From: Gemella haemolysans
Lineage (GTDB): Bacteria; Bacillota; Bacilli; Staphylococcales; Gemellaceae
Direction of reading: 5' to 3'
Assembly (NCBI RefSeq): GCF_901873445.1
Contig: NZ_CABFLN010000006.1
Coordinates: forward strand, 1 to 53,402
DNA: 53,402 nucleotides
Below are positions 35,301-43,808 of the stretch, piece by piece. The translations under genes were made by a program, and so were the position numbers. The notes beneath the pieces are model-generated. The model had not been told where the DNA came from and did not search any database. It saw only the letters and a program-made list of their open reading frames with translations. Each line of letters begins with the position of its first letter. The first letter of the stretch is position 1.

Positions 35301-35942
35301 CTCATTCGAATAATCTAAATATTTTTGAGTTTTATTCTTTTGATCTTCTAGGATTTCATAGCGACCTGAGATTTCTGAGAAAATATCATATAACCTCATT
35401 AAATTGTCATTTGTTTTTTCTAATTTAAGATTAGTTTCTTTTTTCTTATTTTTATATTTTAATACCCCCGATGCCTCTTCTATTATAGCTCGACGATCAA
35501 CAGGTTTAGATGAAATAATATCTTCCACCTTACCCTGAGTAATAATGCTATAACTCTCTTTATTAATCCCAAAGTCTAGATAAATATCCGTAATATCTTT
35601 TAATTTTGCACGTTTATTATCAATGTAGTACTCACTGTCACCATTTCTATACAAACGTCTTTTAATTTCACAATTATCTTCTCCGTTAGAAAATGTTACT
35701 GCTACTTCTGCAAAGTTCTTTCTTTTCGCATCTTCAGTCCCCGAAAAGATAACATCTTTCATGCTACTACCACGTAAATTTTTAGCAGACTGCTCCCCTA
35801 AAACCCAACGAATAGCATCAATTATATTACTTTTTCCCGAACCATTAGGTCCAACAACCCCGATTAAATTATTTTTAAATTCAAATGTTGTCTTCTTTTG
35901 AAAAGATTTAAAACCTGTAACTTCAACCTTTGCTAATTTCAT
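32388..35942 (-). CDS. smc: Chromosome segregation protein SMC
   Basis: A 1184-residue condensin ATPase that loops and segregates DNA with ScpA and ScpB. The N-terminal head has Walker A GPNGSGKSN (about 31-39) and the Q-loop IRWVLGEQSAKNLRGSSM. Coiled coils run about 165-500 and 680-1020, around the globular hinge (about 510-670) with the conserved GGSITGGA at its end. The C-terminal head has the signature LLSGGEKSLTAISLLFAI and Walker B PFVVLDEVEAALDE. The length equals that of Bacillus SMC (1186). It starts 21 bp after rnc, the usual Firmicute pairing, but ftsY, which commonly follows, is absent: a terminator closes the operon. Confidence 0.97.
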   Translation of the reverse strand: MKLAKVEVTGFKSFQKKTTFEFKNNLIGVVGPNGSGKSNIIDAIRWVLGEQSAKNLRGSSMKDVIFSGTEDAKRKNFAEVAVTFSNGEDNCEIKRRLYRNGDSEYYIDNKRAKLKDITDIYLDFGINKESYSIITQGKVEDIISSKPVDRRAIIEEASGVLKYKNKKKETNLKLEKTNDNLMRLYDIFSEISGRYEILEDQKNKTQKYLDYSNELEEKDILLNVYNIAEYQKRLADLLQVKQEKESEKLGLESRQEELIKDLESIKNSLVSLDRTYMKYHDEELELVQKKESLQSQLSVIQERKNNRTLRSEKINDDIKYLEERKQNLESKLAEREKLNADTKGRIQKINKEISSLESGEESKLELIERNIEELKDIYYSLINEETKLENSIEFAKKNLESADENSKEILDNIERQKQVLGIKTEELVAATEEQKVLNEQLSNLQKELDILVEKNILINSNGKNIEEQIRTGYNFKSNLENRKKFLEDQINNLSFYNIGVKEILANKDSLDGVHNSVANIVEFSNEYAVALDIALGQAQQNIIVENENVAKECINHLKKTNKGRVTFLPLNNIKAKAIASDVHRTVVNEEGFINIAENLITVDSEYKNIISHLLGLVLIVDNMDNANRIARKINFRNRIITLDGQIINSGGSITGGAINKNNNSSIKHKAELDELSQNLVKINDKIEKLDREKHQLENQQQVVMNEIGSLKSIKEETILKLKQLELSVNHKTSEIADIKANIEFNEKKLLEFKDNENDSSNIIELTQNLEEIRVKLQKLDEKIKEESSKKQNAQSAEELFLEKIAELKIEKSKLEEITKHGLELIESLLADISDVNEQLTRLEISKDAESLSEEDELQILENNSKIIAECSERLTTLKTLLSDLDMEKTGLFKREKEITVAQQRNNESLRQKTSEFEKLTVEQTKIEVKIDEYLENLVTNYNVTYESVSNRLTADIIDEVPSYKHDVARLRKEIVELGNINLNAIAEFEEVKERYDFYNEQITDLVEAKEKLEETIAEIDKEVKERFLTTFVKVAENFNKIFKELFKGGYADMTLESPNDILNTGIVIEASPPGKKLQNLSLLSGGEKSLTAISLLFAILQVKNPPFVVLDEVEAALDEENVNRFAKFLKVYSENNQFLVITHRRGTMEAMDTLYGVTMQEKGISYILELELKDVIENFQEAVE

Positions 35943-35963
35943 CTCTTTTTCCTTTCATTAAGT

Positions 35964-36677
35964 TTAAATATTTTTGTAACCTAGTTTGCCTAGGGCTTGT
36001 TTGGCTGAAAGCTGTTCTGACTCTTTCTTAGTCGTTGCAGTTCCACTTCCATGCTGCTTTCCATCAATTAAAACGGCACTTGTGAAAGTTTTAGAATGTG
36101 ATGGACCTGTAGAATCAAGTATTATATACTCAATTTCACCCAATTTAATTTTTGAAATATACTCTTGTAGTATAGTTTTATAGTCTACAAAGCTATGATA
36201 TTCAAGATCTTGAACTTCTGTAAATAACGTATTATGTAAGAAAGTTTTTACCACCTCAATGTTTGACTCTAGGTACATTGCTCCTGTGAAAGATTCAAAA
36301 ATATCAGCAAGTAAAGCTGCTCGACTTCTTCCACCCATCTTTTCTTCACCTTTCCCCAGGTAAATACATTTATCTAAACCGAGTTGCAAAGCATATTTAA
36401 CCAATGTTTTTTCACAAACAATAGATGCACGTAGCTTAGTTAGCTCACCTTCAGGAAGCTCAGAAAACTTCTTAAATAAAAATTCACTTGTTGTAAGTTC
36501 AACAACAGCATCCCCTAAAAATTCCAAACGCTCATAATTCAAATGCTTCGCGATTCTTTTCTCATTAGTGTAAGAAGAATGAGAAAATGCATTTTTAAAA
36601 TTCTCACTAAATTTCAAATTGAAACCATACTTTACATTCAAATTATTAAGCAATCTTTCAATATATGTTCGTTCCAC
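35964..36677 (-). CDS. rnc: Ribonuclease III
   Basis: A 237-residue double-strand-specific endoribonuclease for rRNA and mRNA processing. The catalytic motif NYERLEFLGDAVVEL (about 46-60) and the second acidic cluster LLADIFESFTGAMYLE are present; the C-terminal double-stranded RNA-binding domain (about 160-235) ends in KKESEQLSAKQALGKLGY. I place the start at the GTG at 36675-36677, with AAGGAG and a 7-nt spacing; an in-frame ATG 20 codons upstream would be inside a hairpin and has no ribosome binding site. The hairpin at 36703-36746 lies immediately upstream and could be an RNase III target. Confidence 0.94.
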   Translation of the reverse strand: MERTYIERLLNNLNVKYGFNLKFSENFKNAFSHSSYTNEKRIAKHLNYERLEFLGDAVVELTTSEFLFKKFSELPEGELTKLRASIVCEKTLVKYALQLGLDKCIYLGKGEEKMGGRSRAALLADIFESFTGAMYLESNIEVVKTFLHNTLFTEVQDLEYHSFVDYKTILQEYISKIKLGEIEYIILDSTGPSHSKTFTSAVLIDGKQHGSGTATTKKESEQLSAKQALGKLGYKNI

Positions 36678-36702
36678 AATAATTCTCCTTTCTTTCATTA
36701 TT

Positions 36703-36746
36703 GGGAGAAACTCAATAATTTTATATAAATTAACCAAGTTTCTCCC
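36703..36746 (-). promoter_or_regulatory. Stable hairpin in the rnc leader, possible RNase III autoregulatory site
   Basis: A perfect 10-bp stem GGGAGAAACT / AGTTTCTCCC (36737-36746 and 36703-36712) with an inner A/T stem (TAATTT / AAATTA) separated by small internal loops, about 16-18 bp of duplex in total. It ends 13 nt before the rnc ribosome binding site. There is no T-tract, so it is not a terminator. E. coli rnc is autoregulated by RNase III cleavage of such a leader hairpin; the parallel here is inference. Confidence 0.55.
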
Positions 36747-36778
36747 ACAAAAATCATTCTCATTATTTAAATATGTTA

Positions 36779-37912
36779 TTAATCCAATAAAAACTCAGAG
36801 AAGACATCATTTCCATAGAATAATCCTTTTCTAGTTAATCGAAGTTTATTACCTTCAATTTCCAAGTAGCCTTCTCTTATATTTTTATCAATAACATCTT
36901 TGAATATTTCTTCTACTCTTTTTCCATACTTTTCTTCAAAAATATCTAAATCTACACCTTTTAAAAGACGTAGACCCAAGAACATTTCTTCTTCTATTCT
37001 CTCTTTATGTGTTACAGCATTTTCTTCACGTCTAGCGTGCCCTTTTTCTAACATACTGTCGATATAGAATTTTAATGCTCCTTGATTAGCATAACGTACT
37101 CCGTCAATATAACCATGTGCACCTGCTCCAAGACCATAATATTCAATATTCTTCCAATAACTACTATTATGAACACTCTCATGACCAGGTCTAGCAAAAT
37201 TACTAATTTCATATTGCTCATAACCATTTTCTGTTAAAAAGCTAATAACCTCATTGTACATTTTCTCTTCTGTCTCATTAGAAGGCAACGTAACTTTCTT
37301 ATCTCTAACCTGATTATAAAGCTTAGTCTTCTGTTCCAAAATCAATGAATAACATGAAATATGACTAATATTATATTCGGCAACCTTCTTCATACTATCA
37401 TACAAGTCATCCATAGTCTGCTTAGGTAGTGAAAACATTAAATCAACATTTATGTCTTCAATACCATGTTTTTTACAATTAGCAATCGCCATATCCACAT
37501 CATTAGCAACATGTCCTCGTCCAAGAATTTTTAACAACTCATTATTAAAAGTCTGGACCCCCATGCTAATTCTATCAACTCCGTAGCCCTTTACCAAAGC
37601 AACCCGAGAATCAACAAGATCCTCAGGGTTAGCTTCAAAAGTAAATTCACGCAGTTGTTGTGGAATTTTATTTCTTAATGCAGTTAGTAAACGATGAAGT
37701 TGTTCGTCACTTAATGCACTCGGTGTTCCACCACCAATATAGATAGTTTCAACATTTTGAATATTTTCCATACTCTCGATTTCTTTGATTAAGCAATCTA
37801 TATACTTGTCGACAGGTTGTCTTTGTATATAAAACTTGTTGAAATCACAGTATGAACAAATATACTTACAAAATGGAATATGAATATATACTCCGCGTGG
37901 ATAACTCTTCAT
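36779..37912 (-). CDS. hemW: Heme chaperone HemW (radical SAM)
   Basis: A 377-residue radical SAM protein of the HemN-like group that binds haem and delivers it to acceptors. The cluster motif CKYICSYCDF gives C15, C19 and C22 for the [4Fe-4S] centre; the extra cysteine of true HemN (CxxxCxxCxC) is replaced by F, as in HemW. YIGGGTPSAL (about 60-69) binds SAM; the long N-terminal extension of HemN needed for coproporphyrinogen oxidation is absent. Its ATG overlaps the lepA stop by one base, the common lepA-hemW pairing. About 100 bp separates it from rnc. Confidence 0.93.
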   Translation of the reverse strand: MKSYPRGVYIHIPFCKYICSYCDFNKFYIQRQPVDKYIDCLIKEIESMENIQNVETIYIGGGTPSALSDEQLHRLLTALRNKIPQQLREFTFEANPEDLVDSRVALVKGYGVDRISMGVQTFNNELLKILGRGHVANDVDMAIANCKKHGIEDINVDLMFSLPKQTMDDLYDSMKKVAEYNISHISCYSLILEQKTKLYNQVRDKKVTLPSNETEEKMYNEVISFLTENGYEQYEISNFARPGHESVHNSSYWKNIEYYGLGAGAHGYIDGVRYANQGALKFYIDSMLEKGHARREENAVTHKERIEEEMFLGLRLLKGVDLDIFEEKYGKRVEEIFKDVIDKNIREGYLEIEGNKLRLTRKGLFYGNDVFSEFLLD

Positions 37913-39729
37913 TATTCTTCATCCATTTTAAGAACAGCCATGAAGGCATCTTGAGGAACCTCCACGCTACCAACAGCTTTCATTCTCTCTTTACCTTTTT
38001 TCTGTTTCTCTAATAGTTTACGTTTCCTACTGATATCCCCTCCGTAACATTTAGCAAGAACGTTTTTACGCATCGCTTTAATAGTTTCACGAGAGATAAT
38101 TTTATTTCCAATTGCAGCTTGGATAGGAATTTCGAATTGTTGTTTTGGAATAAGTTTTTTAAGTTTTTCTACAATAACTTTACCACGTTGGTAAGCAAAT
38201 TCTCTGTGAACAATGAAACTTAAAGCATCGACTTGTTCACCATTTAATAGAATATCCATCTTAACAAGATTACTATCTTTGTATCCTGTTAATTCATAGT
38301 CAAATGATGCATATCCTTTTGTATTAGATTTAAGTTGATCGAAGAAATCAAAGACGATTTCTGATAAAGGTATATCATAAGTAATATTAACCCTTGTATC
38401 ATCGATATATTCCATATTTAAGAAAATACCACGTTTCTTCTGACAAAGATCCATAACAGCACCTACATAGTCATTTGGCACCATTATGCTCGCCTTAACA
38501 AATGGCTCGGTAATCTTATTAATTTTTTGCGGATCTGGCATTTCCGATGGGTTTGACACATCTACTAGAGTTCCGTCAGTTTTTTCAACTTTGTAAATAA
38601 CCGATGGTGCAGTTGCAATGATATCAATATTAAATTCACGCTCGATACGCTCTTGAATAATTTCCATATGTAACATCCCTAAGAATCCACATCTAAATCC
38701 GAAACCAAGTGCTTGTGAAGTTTCAGCTTCATATTGTAAAGCTGAATCATTAAGTTCTAATTTTTCTAGTGCTTCACGTAAGTCATTATATTTTGATGAA
38801 TCGATTGGATATAATCCACAGAATACCATTGGATTTAATTTTCTATATCCAGGTAATGCTTCTTTAGCTGGATTATTCGCTAATGTGATTGTATCCCCTA
38901 CACGAGTTTCACTTACATTTTTAATTGATGCACAAATAAATCCTACATCACCTGCAGTAAGTTCATCAACGATTTTTTCTTTAGGTGTGTGAATACCAAC
39001 CTCAGTAACCTCGAACACACCACCAGTAGCCATCATCTTAATCTTATCTCCAGCTTTTACAGTACCATTCTTAATACGTACTGAAACGATAACTCCTCTA
39101 TACGCATCGTATAATGAGTCAAAGATTAATGCTTGTAGTGGTTCAGCCGCATCACCAGATGGAGCTGGGATATATTCTACAATTTGTTCTAAGATTTCAT
39201 CAATACCAATTCCGGCCTTAGCAGAAGCTAGTACGATATCGTCTGTAGGTAATCCAATTACATCTTCAATCTCAGTCTTAACCTTCTCAGGATCCGCTGC
39301 AGGTAAGTCGATTTTATTAATTATTGGAATAATTTCTAAATTATTGTCTAATGCTAAGTATACGTTAGCTAATGTTTGCGCTTCGATACCTTGAGCAGCA
39401 TCAACTACTAAAATAGCCCCTTCACATGCTGCTAGAGAACGTGATACTTCATAAGTGAAGTCTACGTGTCCCGGTGTATCGATTAAGTGAAAAATATACT
39501 CTTCTCCATTTTTTGCAGTATATTGTAATTGAACTGCATTAAGTTTAATTGTAATACCTCTTTCACGCTCAATATCCATTGAGTCAAGAAGTTGTGCTTT
39601 CATTTCACGTTGTTCTAACGCCTTTGTTTTTTCTAAAATTCTGTCCGCAAGAGTCGATTTCCCGTGGTCAATATGTGCAATTATAGAAAAGTTCCTTATT
39701 TTCTTTTGCCTTTCATTTCTTTTATCCAT
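37912..39729 (-). CDS. lepA: Elongation factor 4 (LepA)
   Basis: A 605-residue translational GTPase that acts on stalled or mispositioned ribosomes. G1 AHIDHGKST (about 18-26), G2 GITIK, G3 DTPGHVDF (about 84-91) and G4 [11 protein letters not shown] are intact. The LepA-specific C-terminal domain (about 490-600) is complete, with [20 protein letters not shown] and the ending [19 protein letters not shown]. The length matches the family. recX lies 12 bp upstream and hemW overlaps downstream, so the three likely share a transcript. Confidence 0.97.
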   Translation of the reverse strand: MDKRNERQKKIRNFSIIAHIDHGKSTLADRILEKTKALEQREMKAQLLDSMDIERERGITIKLNAVQLQYTAKNGEEYIFHLIDTPGHVDFTYEVSRSLAACEGAILVVDAAQGIEAQTLANVYLALDNNLEIIPIINKIDLPAADPEKVKTEIEDVIGLPTDDIVLASAKAGIGIDEILEQIVEYIPAPSGDAAEPLQALIFDSLYDAYRGVIVSVRIKNGTVKAGDKIKMMATGGVFEVTEVGIHTPKEKIVDELTAGDVGFICASIKNVSETRVGDTITLANNPAKEALPGYRKLNPMVFCGLYPIDSSKYNDLREALEKLELNDSALQYEAETSQALGFGFRCGFLGMLHMEIIQERIEREFNIDIIATAPSVIYKVEKTDGTLVDVSNPSEMPDPQKINKITEPFVKASIMVPNDYVGAVMDLCQKKRGIFLNMEYIDDTRVNITYDIPLSEIVFDFFDQLKSNTKGYASFDYELTGYKDSNLVKMDILLNGEQVDALSFIVHREFAYQRGKVIVEKLKKLIPKQQFEIPIQAAIGNKIISRETIKAMRKNVLAKCYGGDISRKRKLLEKQKKGKERMKAVGSVEVPQDAFMAVLKMDEE

Positions 39730-39741
39730 TTTATTCTTCCT

Positions 39742-40527
39742 TTACAAATCTTGTTTTTCTACGTAGGCTTTAGCTGTATAATACGAAAAACCATCCCTTA
39801 TTAGCTTTTCAATCAGCTTTTGTTTAAGTGCATATCCTTCATATCTGCGACTATAACTTTGATAAGCCCTTCTAAAATGCTCATCTAATATTTCGTCTTC
39901 ATTCTCATCTTCATAGTCTTCGAAAAATATGTCAAACACCTTTCTTATTATATCAGATGTAAAGCCATTTGTATAAAGTTTTTGTGTTATTTTTTGAACT
40001 TTTTTATTTTTTGTTTCTCTCCTTACTTTATACTCGCGTTCAATAATTTTATAAAGCATTTCTATCATTACTTCTTCTGTACAAATCTTAGCAATATTTT
40101 CATCTATAACATCTCTATCTAAGCCTTTTTCTAATAATTTTCTTTGTATCCAGTATGGCCCCTTTAAATTTAGATTAAAATAATCTGTCACCGCTGCTTC
40201 TACATAGTGATTATCATTCAAATAACCAATTTCTATTAACTTCTCAATTACTTCATCAATAATATTATTAGCAATCTCTTTTTTCTGAAGATATTCTCTT
40301 ATATCCTGCTTTGTTCTTAGACCAAATTGTAAATAATGAACTGCTTTGCTATAGGCACTTTCTATACTCTCATGAGCTATAATTTCTTTTAGTTGCTCTT
40401 TTGATAAATCTATTTTTTTTATAAGTCCATATTTAATAATCGTATCTTCAGAAACATAAAAATGTTTACCATTTTCCAAGTCTATTTTATACTTAACTTT
40501 TAGCTTTGTTATATTTGTAACTTGCAA
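39742..40527 (-). CDS. recX: Regulatory protein RecX
   Basis: A 261-residue, all-helical RecA modulator built of repeated three-helix units, the length found in Bacillus and Staphylococcus. Characteristic segments are AVHYLQFGLRTKQDIREYLQKK, LIEIGYLNDNHYVEAAVTDY (about 92-111), and the C-terminal LIRDGFSYYTAKAYVE. The start appears to be TTG at 40525-40527 with AGGTG at a 7-nt spacing; no ATG or GTG with a ribosome binding site is nearby. It leads into lepA at 12 bp. Confidence 0.9.
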   Translation of the reverse strand: MQVTNITKLKVKYKIDLENGKHFYVSEDTIIKYGLIKKIDLSKEQLKEIIAHESIESAYSKAVHYLQFGLRTKQDIREYLQKKEIANNIIDEVIEKLIEIGYLNDNHYVEAAVTDYFNLNLKGPYWIQRKLLEKGLDRDVIDENIAKICTEEVMIEMLYKIIEREYKVRRETKNKKVQKITQKLYTNGFTSDIIRKVFDIFFEDYEDENEDEILDEHFRRAYQSYSRRYEGYALKQKLIEKLIRDGFSYYTAKAYVEKQDL

Positions 40528-40609
40528 ATTTACACCTACTTTCTACATTCCTCGCTAAAAACTCTTACCTTTAATTTTATCAAAAATCACATAAAAAAGG
40601 AAATGTTAG

Positions 40610-40662
40610 AAAGAAAAGATTAACGAAATCTAACTAGTACAAAAAATTAGTTTCGTTAACCT
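40610..40662 (-). terminator. Terminator of the toxSAS-Panacea operon
   Basis: TTAACGAAA (40620-40628) and TTTCGTTAA (40651-40659) form a 9-bp stem with extra inner pairs (CTAA/TTAG). On the minus strand it is followed by TCTTTTCTTTC; on the plus strand CCTTTTTT also follows. It lies just past the stop at 40666. Confidence 0.8.
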
Positions 40663-40665
40663 TTT

Positions 40666-41397
40666 TTATTTTTCTACATGATGATATTTCAATATATTCT
40701 CATCAGTAATAATATCGTTTATGTCTGTATGGTCCCAAGGTGTTCCTTTTCTATGGGTTATTGTAACTAATTCACTTGCTGTAAAATGCCCATATTTTTC
40801 AAACGTACTTTGGATAGAATCGATTACATTCTTTTCATCTAAAGATTGAAGAAATCTCGCTAATACCATTGGTAAAGTTATATCTTTAGCAACAATTTCC
40901 TCATCATTACCTATTTTTATATCATTTCGTCCATGATCTTTATAATACTCATAAACACTTGGAACAACAGGTCCATACTTGAATGCAATAATATCATCTT
41001 TGAAAAGTTTTTTTCCTGTTTTTTCTAAATACTCTGCATACACTAAATAAATCATTTTTTGAAGTTTCAAATTAGTCATTGACTTAAGACTAAGCAAAAA
41101 TTTCGAAACATCTAAAGCCGTAATTTGAGAATCTTCCTTCATCTCTAATAGAAATTCCTCTAAATCAGTAAAAACATGAATATCCTCAAAAAAACTATCC
41201 AGTTCTATCACGCTTTCCCATTTAGGAGAGTTTGTTGTTAATCTATGTACTGCATATTTTGGTTCTAAAATAATTTCAGAGGTTTTCTCAAAAATATAGT
41301 TTATTATATCTTTACTAATATATTCAGACGCATAATGCCACCCTATTCTTCTTTTAGTTCTATACGAACTCGAAAATAAAATTATATGTTCGAACAT
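40666..41397 (-). CDS. Panacea-domain protein (DUF4065, SocA-like), probable antitoxin
   Basis: A 243-residue cytoplasmic protein. Residues about 95-225 form the Panacea (DUF4065/SocA) domain, with LKLQKMIYLVYAEYL (110-124), IIAFKYGPVVPSVYEYY (136-152) and the late FTASELVTITHRKGTPW (205-221). Residues 1-90 are an extension I do not recognise. Panacea domains are a promiscuous neutralising domain that pairs with many toxins, including toxSAS enzymes. It begins 14 bp after the RelA/SpoT-domain gene, inside one operon closed by a terminator, which is the expected toxin-antitoxin layout. The role as antitoxin is inferred from the domain and the neighbour. Confidence 0.85.
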   Translation of the reverse strand: MFEHIILFSSSYRTKRRIGWHYASEYISKDIINYIFEKTSEIILEPKYAVHRLTTNSPKWESVIELDSFFEDIHVFTDLEEFLLEMKEDSQITALDVSKFLLSLKSMTNLKLQKMIYLVYAEYLEKTGKKLFKDDIIAFKYGPVVPSVYEYYKDHGRNDIKIGNDEEIVAKDITLPMVLARFLQSLDEKNVIDSIQSTFEKYGHFTASELVTITHRKGTPWDHTDINDIITDENILKYHHVEK

Positions 41398-41411
41398 ATA
41401 AACACCTCCTT

Positions 41412-42044
41412 CTACTCTTCTCTTTTATACATATCAATCCAATTTATATATTTTCGTTTTGATTTATGATTTTTATGTTCACTTTCATTAACTTGTTCAT
41501 CTTCTTTTTTCCAAATTTGAACTTCCCAAGGTAAATAAATATTACTTGAACTCTTTAAATATATGTGAATCGCATGATAATTTTCATCTTTTCTTACATA
41601 TTGTCGAAAAAGCTGTACTTTTAATAGGCTTGAATTTTCTATTTTCTCTAGCAATTCATCATAACTTAAATTAGATTCTAGTATTATCCTAAATCCCATA
41701 ATATCATTTAAACATTTTTGAACGGGAATTTGAAATTCAGCCCTACCAAAACGATAATAATATAATTTATTTAGTACCGACTCCCTATTCTTTCCTCTAA
41801 ATCTTATAGTAAATTTACTAGAATTCGATCTAATTTCTGAAACTAATATCTCCTTTGAAATTAGTTTTATATACTCATCTATTAAATCCATAAATAAACC
41901 ATTATAACTTTTTTCCTTTAAGATCTTATCTATAGTTGTCTTTTTAAGGTTTATAATTTCTTTATTCTTATAAAAATTATTTGAAAAAGTTTTATGGTAT
42001 TCTCCTATATTGTTTAATAATTGTACAATCTTTTCAGTCTCCAT
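41412..42044 (-). CDS. RelA/SpoT-domain protein, probable toxSAS toxin
   Basis: A 210-residue single-domain alarmone-synthetase fold. Residues corresponding to the pyrophosphokinase site of Rel enzymes are all present: R83 and K93 (ten apart, as R241/K251 in the Streptococcus Rel), D114 and R119 in CLNDIMGFRI, Y156 and H160 in ENYHAIHIY, E174 and Q176 in LPWEVQIW, and the later EHK (189-191). There is no hydrolase, TGS or ACT domain. The 21-residue K-to-D gap differs from housekeeping RelQ/RelP. Its partner is a Panacea-domain protein, the known antitoxin class for toxSAS enzymes, which either make toxic (pp)pApp or pyrophosphorylate the tRNA CCA end. Which of these it does cannot be told. 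It has its own promoter at 42063-42099. Confidence 0.85.
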   Translation of the reverse strand: METEKIVQLLNNIGEYHKTFSNNFYKNKEIINLKKTTIDKILKEKSYNGLFMDLIDEYIKLISKEILVSEIRSNSSKFTIRFRGKNRESVLNKLYYYRFGRAEFQIPVQKCLNDIMGFRIILESNLSYDELLEKIENSSLLKVQLFRQYVRKDENYHAIHIYLKSSSNIYLPWEVQIWKKEDEQVNESEHKNHKSKRKYINWIDMYKREE

Positions 42045-42062
42045 AATGACATTCTCCTATAC

Positions 42063-42099
42063 TATTATTAATGATACAATCAAAAATAGAAAAAATCAA
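42063..42099 (-). promoter_or_regulatory. Promoter of the toxSAS operon with a palindrome over the -10
   Basis: On the minus strand TTGATT (-35, 42094-42099), 17-bp spacer, TATCAT (-10, 42071-42076). The sequence TATTATTAATGATA (42063-42076) is a 14-bp near-palindrome (12 of 14) covering the -10, a plausible site for autorepression by the antitoxin. The toxin ATG (42044) follows AGGAG. Confidence 0.6.
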
Positions 42100-42175
42100 G
42101 AAACATACTTAAATTTCATCAAATTGTTTTATAAACGCCTTTCCTCCCATAATCGCTAATAAAAATACCTAAACA

Positions 42176-42229
42176 GGGCTGACTCGACAAAATCGATTTC
42201 TACGAAATCACGATTTTTGAGTCACTCCC
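42176..42229 (-). repeat. Interspersed palindromic repeat, short (one-hairpin) form
   Basis: A 54-bp element, inverted relative to the copy at 3048. Read on the minus strand it runs GGGAGTGACTC, AAAAATCGTGATTTC, GTA, GAAATCGATTTTGTC, GAGTCAGCCC: an almost perfect hairpin from end to end. It lies between the egtU terminator and the toxSAS promoter. Confidence 0.85.
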
Positions 42230-42234
42230 AACTA

Positions 42235-42271
42235 ATCAAAAAATTCCCAAACCACAAGGCTTGAGAATTTT
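42235..42271 (-). terminator. Terminator of egtVU
   Basis: On the minus strand AAATTCTCAAGCC and GGTTTGGGAATTT form a 13-bp stem using G-U pairs, loop TTGT, followed by TTT. It starts 24 bp past the egtU stop. Confidence 0.85.
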
Positions 42272-42293
42272 TATTTTCAACTAAGATACTACG

Positions 42294-43808
42294 TTATTTT
42301 TTAATTAATCCTTCTTTTTGTAGGTATTCTTTTGCAACATCATAAGCAGGTTTACCTTCAATATCTACTTTGTAGTTCATTTCAGTCATTTCTTTTTCTG
42401 TTATTTTTCCAGCAAGTTTATTCAAGATTTTTTCAAGTTCAGGATGTTTTTTCAATGTCTCTTCTCTTAATAACGGTGCCCCTTGATATGGTGGGAATAA
42501 ATGTCTATCGTCATTTAATAATTTAAGCTTATTAGTTATTATTTTACTATCCGTTGAGAATACATCGATAATATTTACATCACCATTCGAAATAGCTTGA
42601 TATTTTAACGCTATTTCCATAGTTTTAACATTAAGATTTAAGTGATAAAGATTTTTAAGTCCTATACCACCGTCTTCTCTATCATTGAATTCTAATGAGA
42701 ATCCAACTTTTGAAGAATTTTCTATTAATTTTATATCTGAAATATTATTTAATTTATTTTTATTTGCAAAATCTTCTGTTACAGCTAAAGCATAAGTATC
42801 CTGGAATTTTGTAGGTTTAAGGTACACAAGATTATCTTGTTCGAAAATTTTATTTTTAGCAACTTCATAAACCTCATCAGGATCATTAGAAGGAACAGTT
42901 TCCGGTGTTTTTAATAATGTTGTTGTAACAGTTCCTGTAAATTCTGGATAAATATCAATACTTTTACCTTTTAACGCCTCATACAAGAAGCTTGTTTTAC
43001 CAAAATTAGGTTTAACTTCAACATCAATATTTGTCTCATCTTCTATTAAAAGTTTATACATATTTATTAATATCTCAGGTTCTGCTCCTATTTTACCAGC
43101 TATTATTAGTTTATCATTAGACATTTTTCCAATTGGGAAGAAGCTAATAGTTAAAGCTACTACAGCCGCAAGTAATGATGCTAAAATAGTTTTTGGTTTT
43201 TTATCTTGTAAAAATTTAATTAATAACCCAAATAGAATCGCTAATATTGCAGATGAAATAGCACCAATTAGAATCAACGCTGAATTATTTCTATCTATTC
43301 CTAGTAAAATAAATGAACCTAATCCTCCTGCTCCTATTAAAGCGGCAAGAGTTGCTGTACCAATTATCATAATACTCGCCGTTCTCACACCACTCATAAG
43401 TATTGGCATAGCGAGTGCAAGTTTAAATTTTTTCAACTTCTCTAGTTTTGTCATACCAAAGGCTGTTGCTGCTTCTTCTAATGATGGATCAATCTCCGAT
43501 AATCCTGTAATTGTACTTTGTAGTATTGGGAATATTGCATAAATTACCAATGCTACGACTGCCGGTAATGTACCAATCCCCATAAATGGAATGAATAACC
43601 CAAGTAATGCAAGAGAAGGAATAGTTTGGAAGATACCCGTAATTTGTAAAAACCATTCACTTGTCTTCTTATTACCTGAGATAATTATTCCTAACGGAAC
43701 TGCTATAAAAATTGCAATAATAAGTGATAATAATGAAATTTGAAGATGTTCATATAAACCAGTCATCCAATCACTTTTTCTTTCTAAAAATGTACTTACT
43801 AAATTCAT
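42294..43808 (-). CDS. egtU: ABC transporter permease fused to a substrate-binding domain, EgtU (ergothioneine) type
   Basis: A 504-residue fusion of a six-helix OpuC-like permease (about 1-215) and an extracellular OpuAC-type binding domain (about 230-504). Permease hallmarks are [20 protein letters not shown] (about 59-78) and [16 protein letters not shown]. The binding domain begins with [20 protein letters not shown] and contains [26 protein letters not shown] and [10 protein letters not shown]. These match, as I recall it, the Streptococcus pneumoniae protein first called ProWX and later shown to bind the antioxidant ergothioneine (EgtUC). An osmolyte (choline/betaine) role is the alternative. 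Its ATG overlaps the ATPase stop by one base. Confidence 0.85.
   Translation of the reverse strand: MNLVSTFLERKSDWMTGLYEHLQISLLSLIIAIFIAVPLGIIISGNKKTSEWFLQITGIFQTIPSLALLGLFIPFMGIGTLPAVVALVIYAIFPILQSTITGLSEIDPSLEEAATAFGMTKLEKLKKFKLALAMPILMSGVRTASIMIIGTATLAALIGAGGLGSFILLGIDRNNSALILIGAISSAILAILFGLLIKFLQDKKPKTILASLLAAVVALTISFFPIGKMSNDKLIIAGKIGAEPEILINMYKLLIEDETNIDVEVKPNFGKTSFLYEALKGKSIDIYPEFTGTVTTTLLKTPETVPSNDPDEVYEVAKNKIFEQDNLVYLKPTKFQDTYALAVTEDFANKNKLNNISDIKLIENSSKVGFSLEFNDREDGGIGLKNLYHLNLNVKTMEIALKYQAISNGDVNIIDVFSTDSKIITNKLKLLNDDRHLFPPYQGAPLLREETLKKHPELEKILNKLAGKITEKEMTEMNYKVDIEGKPAYDVAKEYLQKEGLIKK

Noticed and set aside
36678..36737. Earlier ATG start for rnc at 36737
   Set aside because: It lies within the leader hairpin and has no ribosome binding site; the GTG at 36677 has AAGGAG at seven bases.
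41412..42044. RelA/SpoT-domain gene as a housekeeping small alarmone synthetase (RelP/RelQ)
   Set aside because: The adjacent Panacea gene, the own promoter with a palindrome and the altered spacing of the active site favour a toxSAS toxin.
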